A program made the position numbers and the translations under genes. The notes beneath the pieces were generated by a model. It had not been told where the DNA came from. It ran no database searches and was given only the letters and a program-made list of their open reading frames with translations. This document shows, in pieces, positions 1 to 5,561 of a stretch of 64,000 nucleotides of DNA. Each line of letters begins with the position of its first letter. The stretch's first letter is position 1. Source of the DNA: Tsuneonella troitsensis (GTDB lineage: Bacteria > Pseudomonadota > Alphaproteobacteria > Sphingomonadales > Sphingomonadaceae); the NCBI RefSeq assembly GCF_001441535.1, contig NZ_LMAU01000002.1, positions 558,001 through 622,000 of the forward strand. The letters are read 5' to 3'.

Positions 1-2
1 AT

Positions 3-332
3 GACACGGTCTTCAACGAGGCCACGGGAAAGCAGGAGGCCGTTCCGGTCTTCGCGGTGCAAGGTGACCGACGTCGGGCCATGGAAGGACGTTTGAAGGA
101 GCTTGCCTACAAGAGCAGCCTTCTCGTGGCACCGGACGGCAAGCACGGCATCGAAGCCCAGCGCCGACTAGCCAAGGCCCTGCAGGACAGTGTGGGCATC
201 TTGAAGCGCCAGCAAGAAGACGCGGCGATCCACGCAGAAGCCAAGGTGCAGGCCGCAGCCAACGAACGGAAACGGCGCGTTGACGGACTGGCCGACCAGC
301 TTGCGCGCTTCTCTCGCAATGAGGTGCTGTGA
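3..332 (+). CDS. Partial phage-like protein, C-terminal part
   Basis: The frame is open from the left edge, so the gene starts before the window; the internal GTG at 57 is not needed as a start. The visible 109 residues are charged, with a helical alanine/arginine/glutamate-rich stretch near QAAANERKRR that may form a coiled coil. I do not recognise the family. The stop overlaps the next start (ATGA at 332), so it is translationally coupled to two small genes, a layout typical of phage early regions. Confidence 0.6.
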   Translation, partial: DTVFNEATGKQEAVPVFAVQGDRRRAMEGRLKELAYKSSLLVAPDGKHGIEAQRRLAKALQDSVGILKRQQEDAAIHAEAKVQAAANERKRRVDGLADQLARFSRNEVL

Positions 333-499
333 TGAGGGGTCGCAAGCCTCGCGTCATCTCCGCGCTACGCGATGACCGGGATGAACCCTACGTCGATCCC
401 CACGACCCCAAGTCGCCGGGGTTTGCCGAACGTAACCGGGTGACCCGTTACGAGATCATGCCCGGTATCTTTCGCGAGGACATCGGGGGGCTGGCCTGA
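332..499 (+). CDS. Small phage-like hypothetical protein (55 aa)
   Basis: This short ORF begins MRGRKPRVIS and ends REDIGGLA. Its ATG overlaps the upstream stop by one base and its stop overlaps the next ATG by one base, so three consecutive genes are tightly coupled. The protein is basic at the N-terminus, then acidic and proline-rich (DEPYVDPHDPKSPG). There is no recognised domain and no membrane segment. The coupling on both sides is the main evidence that it is translated. Confidence 0.5.
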   Translation: MRGRKPRVISALRDDRDEPYVDPHDPKSPGFAERNRVTRYEIMPGIFREDIGGLA

Positions 500-672
500 T
501 GGCCTCGGTCGCCCCACGCGGCTCCTACCGCGATGCAGTCTTCGCCAAGTGCCGGGAGTGCATCTACGACCCGGACCAGCCGGGGACGTGGCGTCAGCAG
601 GTTAGCGAGTGCGCCAGCGCGAACTGTCCGCTTCATGCCCTGCGACCCAAGCCTATCGGCAAGAAGGTCTAG
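499..672 (+). CDS. Small phage-like zinc-ribbon type protein (57 aa)
   Basis: The protein begins MASVAPRGSYRDAV and contains a CREC pair, then a tryptophan-containing linker (GTWRQQV), then CASANC and a histidine two residues later (PLH). Four cysteines spaced as two pairs suggest one structural zinc site. Small proteins of this kind occur next to DNA-metabolism genes in phages. The start is fixed by the overlap with the preceding stop at 499. The product is inferred; the cysteine pattern is seen. Confidence 0.5.
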   Translation: MASVAPRGSYRDAVFAKCRECIYDPDQPGTWRQQVSECASANCPLHALRPKPIGKKV

Positions 673-1067
673 GATTGCCGCTAAATCGCACCATCCTGAC
701 TCGCAGAGCGCCCAAGTGGCACCTCGGGGCACCCTCGTGCCCCTGACGCATCTCTGCGCGCTCCTGCAGCCGATTTTCACCCTTAAACTGCAAACCCTAG
801 CGGCCACGCTGGGTATCCTATGGATGCCCCGCAAGGCCCGTTAGATTTTGCTCAAAAAATCCGAAGCGGTATGGCGCTACGGACAGGCCCGGCATCCCCC
901 CATGGGGGCCGTCGGGACGTCGAAGGTGCCCCGCTGGGTAACATCGCAGCCTCTTATCCTTGGGCTGTGGTGTCCCAGCGGGGCATCCCCCCACCTTTCG
1001 CGGGCGGGGTCGACGCATGAGCACTAAGATGAGAATGGGACATTGGTATTGCGGGAGGATCAATCAC
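673..1067. other. Non-coding stretch with strong inverted repeats
   Basis: I see no convincing gene in this 395-bp stretch. It holds a 12-bp palindrome of C and G runs around 894-905 and, at 925-987, a long imperfect inverted repeat whose core arms of 11 bp match perfectly (928-938 with 974-984). The sequence GGCATCCCCCCA occurs at both inverted-repeat regions. It could be a small structured RNA or an element control region. Confidence 0.45.
925..987. repeat. Long inverted repeat, arms 925-938 and 974-987
   Basis: The inner 11 bp of each arm (GCCCCGCTGGG and its complement) are perfect. Outward the pairing continues with an A-T pair, one G-T position and a G-C pair. The 35-base loop contains CTTATCCTTGGGC. 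With no T-run after it, it does not look like a simple factor-independent terminator. Confidence 0.55.
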
Positions 1068-1403
1068 ATGGGTTCCCTAAAGACCCTAGCAGCAGCCGGT
1101 TTGTCAGCAGGAGCAAGCGTGCTTCTTGCTGGATGCGATAGGCTGCCCGGCTGCGAAGAATACGGCTCCGAGTTCTCTTGCTCATTTGTGGTCGAGGAGG
1201 CCGAATACGAGGTTTGGTACTGGCGCAATCTAGAGCAAGACCGCCCCGAGGATGATACGCCCATAGGCCGCGCTGTGGGGCTCCGAATGTGCAGAGACAA
1301 CGCGCAGGCCTTCGCATCAGCAATCGGCGAAGCATTCAACGAGAGAGCCTACATTTGCGTGCTATTGGAGGAAGGTCGCAAGGAGAAGCATCGCTTGCTC
1401 TAA
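1068..1403 (+). CDS. Small predicted lipoprotein (111 aa)
   Basis: The start ATG at 1068 is chosen because a strong ribosome-binding site (GGGAGGA) lies about 10 bases upstream and the protein then opens with a signal peptide and lipobox (SVLLAGC), so Cys22 should be lipidated. The open frame extends upstream to 960 but those residues look non-coding. The mature part is cysteine-rich (CDRLPGCEEYGSEFSC, MCRDNAQ, YICVLL), suggesting disulfides. No family is recognised. It sits inside the island, so it may be a cargo gene such as a surface or exclusion protein, but nothing proves that. Confidence 0.5.
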   Translation: MGSLKTLAAAGLSAGASVLLAGCDRLPGCEEYGSEFSCSFVVEEAEYEVWYWRNLEQDRPEDDTPIGRAVGLRMCRDNAQAFASAIGEAFNERAYICVLLEEGRKEKHRLL

Positions 1404-1435
1404 GCACCACGGCCAAGGAGCACGAAAACGGTCGG

Positions 1436-1522
1436 TTTCGATACACCCTTTCAACCTGTATCGAAAAATAGCTTGACCGGGATTCCGATGTAGCGATATA
1501 TCCGAGCCACCATTCCGATACA
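1436..1522. promoter_or_regulatory. Resolvase-type recombination/operator sites upstream of the recombinase
   Basis: A perfect 10-bp inverted repeat (TTTCGATACA at 1436-1445, complement at 1457-1466) separated by 11 bases makes a 31-bp site of the size bound by a serine resolvase dimer. A second weaker inverted pair lies at 1484-1505 and a further half-site ATTCCGATACA at 1512-1522 adjoins the ribosome-binding site. Tn3-family res sites also lie upstream of the recombinase gene and repress it. The function here is inferred from spacing and position. Confidence 0.5.
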
Positions 1523-1531
1523 GGAGGCCTC

Positions 1532-2110
1532 ATGGCTCGCACCTTCGCTTACTGCCGCGTCAGCACTGCCGATCAGACAAACGATAACCAGCTTCGCGAG
1601 ATCGAGGCCGCTGGCTTCACCGTCGATCACAAGCGGTCAATCACGGAAACAGTCTCTGGCTCCACTGCCGCTATGCAGCGCCCGGGTTTCGCGCGCCTAG
1701 TTGACCGACTGGAGGACGGAGACGTTCTCGTAGTCACTAAGCTGGACCGGCTTGGCCGCAACGCGATGGACGTTCGGTCGACGGTGGAGCGGCTCGCTTC
1801 CGACGGGGTGCGGGTCCACTGCCTCGCTCTGGGGGGTATCGACCTCACCAGCCCAGCGGGCAAAATGACTATGGGCGTCATCTGCGCTGTGGCAGAGTTC
1901 GAACGCGACCTGTTGATTGAGCGGACCCAAGCGGGTCTATCCCGAGCGAAGGCCGAAGGAACAGCGCTGGGCCGTCCCCCAGTGCTTACGAACGAGCAAC
2001 AGGCCGAAGTGCTGGCGAAGCGGGCCGAAGGTGTGTCCCTTGGTGCACTTGCGAAGACGTACGGAGTGAGCCGCGCTGCTATTCAGCGGGTGGAGAAGCG
2101 GGCCGCGTGA
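1532..2110 (+). CDS. Serine site-specific recombinase, resolvase/invertase family
   Basis: This 192-residue protein has the small serine recombinase layout. The N-terminal catalytic domain contains YCRVSTADQ with the nucleophile Ser11 and Arg9, then the KLDRLGRN motif around residues 70-77, then the helix with the ERT(Q/K) signature, and a C-terminal helix-turn-helix (VSLGALAKTYGVSRAAIQRV) that binds the crossover site. A strong AGGAGG at 1522-1527 fixes the ATG at 1532. It resolves or inverts DNA between paired sites; candidate sites lie just upstream. It converges with the RT gene, and the two coding ends overlap by 32 bp, which suggests that the pair was juxtaposed by transfer. Confidence 0.9.
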   Translation: MARTFAYCRVSTADQTNDNQLREIEAAGFTVDHKRSITETVSGSTAAMQRPGFARLVDRLEDGDVLVVTKLDRLGRNAMDVRSTVERLASDGVRVHCLALGGIDLTSPAGKMTMGVICAVAEFERDLLIERTQAGLSRAKAEGTALGRPPVLTNEQQAEVLAKRAEGVSLGALAKTYGVSRAAIQRVEKRAA

Positions 2111-3370
2111 GTTCAGGCTTGCGCTCGCTTCGCCCTGCTTTTTTCGGAAGGATCGTATCTCTCTCGATACCGATAAAATCGAACTGCTTCGCCGAGAGGT
2201 TCGCTAATCGATCTCGCCCGAATAGCTCACGCAATATCGAGGCTTGGGCAACCGTGGCAGCCTGCTTCAATGCAGTTTTCAGGTCGTCGCAGTTGCGAGC
2301 TTCCGCATACGCGTGGATATATCCATTCACGATTGATTGGAAGTATTGCCCCATCCCTGTGAGGCGGACCTTTTTCTCCTGTAGATAGTCCAGGTCGCCA
2401 GCGACCCTCACGCGGTTTACGCAATCGCCGATGCAGTTGGCAGAGACACGTAACTGGTGTTTTCCTATGGGCGACCTGCTGATCTCCATCCCAAGAAATG
2501 GAGCGGGTTCACCGGGCAGGATAATGGCTGTCTTCGACCCGGCTGCGTTTGGCGCTCCGAGGGCAAGACCTATCTCACCTAGTGCATCGGAGATCCGTTC
2601 ATGAAAATCGAGTGCAGCCGCCTCTGAATCGAAAAATGCGACGATATCGTCTACGTAGCGAACAATCGGGACCTTCGTCTTCACCATCGCTCGGTCGAAA
2701 TCGCGGAGGTATGCCCCTGCGAACAGCGGAGATAGCGGCATCCCCTGTCGAACTCCTATCCCCCTACGGATGCCGCTCGCGCTCACGATCGAGCGCCAGT
2801 TCCTGTCGAAACCTTCCGAAATCTCCGTCTGCAAGAACGCGTTGAGATAGGGTAACAGCGACGGCTGACGAACAACCCGCCCCAGACACCGAGACAACTC
2901 CTCCCGCCGAATGTTGTCGAAGAACTGCTGGATGTCCGTCTTGTAGACATACGGGTGCTCGTCTCGAGCATTACAAGCGAACCTACGTGCGCCCTGAACC
3001 CCGCGAGCGGCTCCCTCGGCGATTCCGAAGGACACAGGATTGTCGAGGCCCATTGGGCGTAGCTTGTCCTTCAGCGTCCGCAGGAGCGCGAACTGTATAA
3101 GACGGTCGGACATCGTCGGGACGCAAATGATACGGTATTTTTCAGAGTCTGGCTTCTTCTTCGCGACGGCCAGCAACCCGTCACTCTTGAAACGGCCTCG
3201 CTCTCCAAAAAGACGGGAGCGTATTTCTCGTATCTCGCGCTTACGGTTCGCTTCGAACTTGTCAGCAGAGACCCTATCTACACCGAAGCAAGAGCGACGC
3301 AGCTTCTTGAGTTTTCAACCCAAACCACGGACAGATTTTCAGCCGAAACAGCGCGTTCGAATGCGTTCAT
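2079..3370 (-). CDS. Reverse transcriptase, frame broken near the N-terminus
   Basis: The intact part (2079-3176, 365 aa from a TTG) has the RT core: TDIQQFFDN with Asp81, RQGMPLSP at 143-150, YVDD at 174-177 and LGMEISR. Upstream in the same frame the protein continues (GVDRVSADKFEANRKREI, then LFGERGRFKSDG) like the N-terminus of group II-like and defence RTs, but a TGA at 3315-3317 blocks it. The other frame supplies a good start at 3370 (MNAFERAVSAENLSVVWVE) and joins this one exactly if the run of four A at 3312-3315 had five. There is no maturase X or HNH domain, and the motif ends in SP rather than the SQ of diversity-generating RTs. It is either an orphan or anti-phage RT, or a pseudogene. 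Confidence 0.8.
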
Positions 3371-3395
3371 AGCTACCGCCGGCTCCCCATGGAAA

Positions 3396-4100
3396 TTACC
3401 ACACCGGCGGCACGTAGGAGGGCCAAGCAACCCGCACCGGGAAGCTGGCTTTCGCCCTGGAGCCGAGGCCGTTGCCGCCCGCCTGAACGACGATGCGGGC
3501 ACCGATCTCGACGCGAACGGGCAATCCAATCGAGTAGACCGGAAGGCCGCCTGCCAAGGCTATACACGCAACCAACCCGAACAGCCAGCGGAACAAACCG
3601 TGAACAGGTTCGTTTCCGCCGCCGCTTGGGCGATTGGGCGCGGCGGACGCATTGCTCGCCTCGCGAGGCCGCCCCGCGATCCCAGCTCCCCGAAGATTGT
3701 CCGGTGCCCTGTTGGGGCGTTGGATAATACAGAGCACTGACTTCTCCTTTTCACCAGCTGAGGGCCAAGCAACCCGCACCGGGAAGCTGGCTTTCGCCCT
3801 GGAGCCGAGGCCGTTGCCGCCCGCCTGAACGACGATGCGGGCACCGATCTCGAAGGAAACCGTCAAAACACCTTCGGGAAGCGAGGCCGAAAGGATCTCG
3901 CTGCCACCTGTATCTATACAGGAATCCAGCCAAGGTGGGAAGCAAGGCCCATAGCTCGTGGGCACTGCGTTGGGGAAAACGAAGCGCGGAAACTTGGCGG
4001 GCGATTTCGCGTGGAAGCCATAGTGGCTGTCGCAGACTAGGAGGACCTCGCAATCGGACCCCACATATGGACCCCACAGAGGAGCCCATCCGACTGGCAA
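3396..4100 (-). CDS. Hypothetical protein with two identical in-frame repeats, upstream of the RT
   Basis: This 234-residue open frame starts at a TTG and ends 25 bases before the RT start, on the same strand. The 94-bp direct repeat lies in frame (342 bp = 114 codons apart), so EIGARIVVQAGGNGLGSRAK appears twice. A hydrophobic stretch (LFRWLFGLVACIALAGGL) before the second copy could span the membrane. No family is recognised, the start codon is weak, and competing frames exist on both strands, so it may be a degraded or chimeric gene. Confidence 0.35.
   Translation of the reverse strand: MPVGWAPLWGPYVGSDCEVLLVCDSHYGFHAKSPAKFPRFVFPNAVPTSYGPCFPPWLDSCIDTGGSEILSASLPEGVLTVSFEIGARIVVQAGGNGLGSRAKASFPVRVAWPSAGEKEKSVLCIIQRPNRAPDNLRGAGIAGRPREASNASAAPNRPSGGGNEPVHGLFRWLFGLVACIALAGGLPVYSIGLPVRVEIGARIVVQAGGNGLGSRAKASFPVRVAWPSYVPPVW
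3418..3511. repeat. 94-bp direct repeat, copy 1
   Basis: Base-for-base identical to 3760-3853, at an offset of 342 bp. It lies inside the ORF upstream of the RT and keeps its frame. Complete identity suggests a recent duplication or ongoing gene conversion. Confidence 0.9.
3760..3853. repeat. 94-bp direct repeat, copy 2
   Basis: Identical to 3418-3511. The 248 bp between the copies encode a proline/arginine/serine-rich segment and a possible membrane helix. Recombination between the copies would delete 342 bp and preserve the reading frame. Confidence 0.9.
4056..4078. repeat. Tandem GGACCCCACA pair near the tRNA junction
   Basis: GGACCCCACA occurs at 4056-4065 and again at 4069-4078, a 13-bp period, about 50 bp from the 3' end of tRNA-Gln. 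Short direct repeats in this position resemble arm-type sites of integrative elements. The match is by eye and the role is inferred. Confidence 0.35.
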
Positions 4101-4123
4101 GTTCTTGAATTATAATGAACTTG
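4098..4123. other. 7-bp inverted repeat between the island and tRNA-Gln
   Basis: CAAGTTC at 4098-4104 pairs with GAACTTG at 4117-4123 across a 12-base AT-rich loop. It lies just downstream of the tRNA-Gln 3' end, so it could help end tRNA transcription or belong to the attachment region. There is no T-run. Confidence 0.3.
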
Positions 4124-4129
4124 TTGAAC

Positions 4130-4204
4130 TGGCTGGGGCGGCAGGATTCGAACCTGCGAATGCCGGTACCAAAAACCGGTGCCTTACCACTTGGCGACGC
4201 CCCA
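4130..4204 (-). tRNA. tRNA-Gln (anticodon TTG)
   Basis: Read on the minus strand, the gene gives a 7-bp acceptor stem (TGGGGCG with CGCCCCA), a D arm, an anticodon stem CCGGT/ACCGG around the loop TTTTGGT (anticodon TTG), a T arm GCAGG-TTCGAAT-CCTGC, and an encoded GCCA end. The length is 75 bases including CCA. The accessory island begins directly beyond its 3' end. Confidence 0.95.
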
Positions 4205-4251
4205 TCAGCGCGCCGCCCCTATAGCGGCGATTGCGCGATAGGAAAGACCCC

Positions 4252-5232
4252 CTAGCCCGCAATCCGATCGAGTCGCGCGCGGACGGCTTCGGCCTGCGCC
4301 ATGATGTTGGCGACAAGCTCCTTGCAGGTCGGGATGTCGTGGACCAGCGCCTGGCTCTGGCCGCTCGACCAGATGCCGCCATCCATGTCGCCCTTGGCAT
4401 AGACGAGCTCGCGGCCGCGCGCGCCGGCCATCAGGTGCTTGACCTCGTCAAAGGTCGTGCTCGGGTTGCGCTGGATCGCGGCGACTTCTTCCGACACCGC
4501 ATTACGCGCCACCCGCGCGGTGTTGCGGAACGGGCGGCCGACCAGCACCGTATCGAGTTCGCTGTTCTCGACGATCTGCTTCTTCACGTTGGGGTGGATC
4601 GCGGCCTCCTGCGTCGCGCAGAACCGCGTGCCCATGTTGACGGCATCGGCACCAAGCGCGAGCGCGGCGACGAGGCTGCGCCCGTCGGCCATCCCGCCGC
4701 TCGCAACGATCGGCACGTCCGGCAAGGCATCGACCGTCGCGGGCAGCAGTACCACCAGGCCCACGTCATCCTCGCCCGGGTGGCCGGCACATTCGAAACC
4801 GTCGATCGAGATGACGTCCACACCCTTGCGCACCGCGCTTTCGGAGTGCCGCACGCTGGTGCACTTGTGGATGACCTTGACGCCGGCTTCCTTGAACGCA
4901 GGCAAATGATCGGTCGGTGCGCGTCCGGCGGTTTCCACGATCTTGAGCCCGCTTTCGATGATCGCCTCGCGGTATTCGTCGTAGGGGATCGGGTTGATCG
5001 AGGGCAGCAGCGTCAGGTTCACGCCGAACGGCTTGCTGGTCAGCGATCGGACCTTGTCGATCTCTTCCTTCAGCGCCGCGCCGCTGGGAAACATGTGCGC
5101 GGTGATAAAGCCGAGCGCGCCCGCCTCCGCGACGGCGGCCACGAGTTCGCCATAGCCCACCCCCGTCATCCCGCCCATGAGGATCGGAGTTTCGACCTCG
5201 AACATCTCTGTGATCCGCGTCTTGAATGCCAT
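4252..5232 (-). CDS. Nitronate monooxygenase (2-nitropropane dioxygenase family)
   Basis: This 326-residue flavin TIM-barrel enzyme oxidises alkyl nitronates such as propionate 3-nitronate; related proteins are also annotated as enoyl reductase-like. Visible motifs are LMGGMTGVGYGELVAAV near the N-terminus, ECAGHPG at 147-153, ASGGMADG at 177-184 and GTRF at 201-204, which hold FMN. There is no signal peptide, so it is cytosolic. It is transcribed alone, and a 16-bp palindrome 21-36 bp upstream of its ATG matches one in front of the acyl-CoA dehydrogenase operon at 42.6 kb. This suggests shared control and a role tied to acyl-CoA catabolism. Confidence 0.88.
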   Translation of the reverse strand: MAFKTRITEMFEVETPILMGGMTGVGYGELVAAVAEAGALGFITAHMFPSGAALKEEIDKVRSLTSKPFGVNLTLLPSINPIPYDEYREAIIESGLKIVETAGRAPTDHLPAFKEAGVKVIHKCTSVRHSESAVRKGVDVISIDGFECAGHPGEDDVGLVVLLPATVDALPDVPIVASGGMADGRSLVAALALGADAVNMGTRFCATQEAAIHPNVKKQIVENSELDTVLVGRPFRNTARVARNAVSEEVAAIQRNPSTTFDEVKHLMAGARGRELVYAKGDMDGGIWSSGQSQALVHDIPTCKELVANIMAQAEAVRARLDRIAG

Positions 5233-5252
5233 GTCGCCGCTCTCCCGCTTAC

Positions 5253-5268
5253 TTTACGTTTGCGTCAA
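5253..5268. promoter_or_regulatory. Candidate LiuR-like operator of nitronate monooxygenase
   Basis: TTTACGTTTGCGTCAA lies 21-36 bp upstream of the start codon. It resembles the TTnACGTnnACGTnAA palindrome known for the MerR-family regulator LiuR, which controls branched-chain amino-acid and acyl-CoA catabolism. The same core in the opposite orientation occurs at 42636-42651. Confidence 0.5.
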
Positions 5269-5510
5269 CCTGCCGCGCGTGCCGCAAGCTGGCAAGCGAA
5301 ATGCACATGCTCTAGATCGGGCGCGCATTCGGAGAATTCAGGGGGATTTGAACGAGGAGGATTTTGCGGAAATTGCGGCTAACCCGGATACCGCCGAACG
5401 AAGAGTATATTTTTTCGGGAAACTGCGCCATTCGGACGGATGTTTGGACCAGCGCCCGGCAACAGACAAGCCCGCGAATTTACGGTCGATCTTCCGGCTG
5501 GGTTACGACG

Positions 5511-5540
5511 CGGCAGTGCCCGATCCCGCAGGCACTGCCG
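5511..5540 (-). terminator. Hairpin downstream of the amidohydrolase gene
   Basis: CGGCAGTGCC at 5511-5520 pairs perfectly with 5531-5540 over a 10-base loop, about 22 bases past the stop codon at 5562. There is no T-run, so it may be a rho-assisted end or an RNA-stabilising hairpin rather than a classical terminator. Confidence 0.4.
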
Positions 5541-5561
5541 TTAGTCGATTCGCGGTCGCTA

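Larger units (their letters stand above)
1..4130. mobile_element. Accessory island (phage or integrative element remnant) ending at tRNA-Gln
   Basis: The segment is unlike the rest of the window. It has short ATGA-coupled phage-like genes, a serine recombinase, an orphan RT, a direct repeat and long poorly coding stretches, and it looks less GC-rich. It stops at the CCA end of a tRNA-Gln gene, a common integration target. The left end lies outside the window, so the second attachment site cannot be seen, and no tyrosine integrase is present here. The boundary at the tRNA is inferred from position, not from an observed target duplication. Confidence 0.6.
5233..5561. other. Intergenic region between nitronate monooxygenase and amidohydrolase
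   Basis: No gene is supported in these 329 bases; open frames here are continuations of antisense frames. The right part carries a palindromic regulatory site (5253-5268) and the left boundary of the amidohydrolase is marked by a 10-bp hairpin at 5511-5540. Confidence 0.5.

Noticed and set aside
820-1020. 66-codon ORF in the phage segment
   Set aside because: It spans the inverted repeat, lacks a ribosome-binding site and has no coding character.
3418-3853. Diversity-generating retroelement (RT with template and variable repeats)
   Set aside because: The two repeats are identical, with no adenine-directed changes, and the RT motif reads QGMPLSP rather than the SQ form typical of these elements.
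2079-4100. Retron (RT with msr/msd RNA)
   Set aside because: No inverted pair framing a msr-msd unit was found directly upstream of the RT, and the RT lacks the VTG-type C-terminal signature of retron enzymes.
2079-4204. Complete group II intron
   Set aside because: No maturase X or endonuclease domain is encoded after the RT core, and no domain V-like hairpin is seen on the RT's 3' side.
4231-5382. Long plus-strand open frame antisense to the nitronate monooxygenase
   Set aside because: High-GC codon use leaves antisense frames open; its residue composition (Arg, His, Asp-rich) is typical of shadows.
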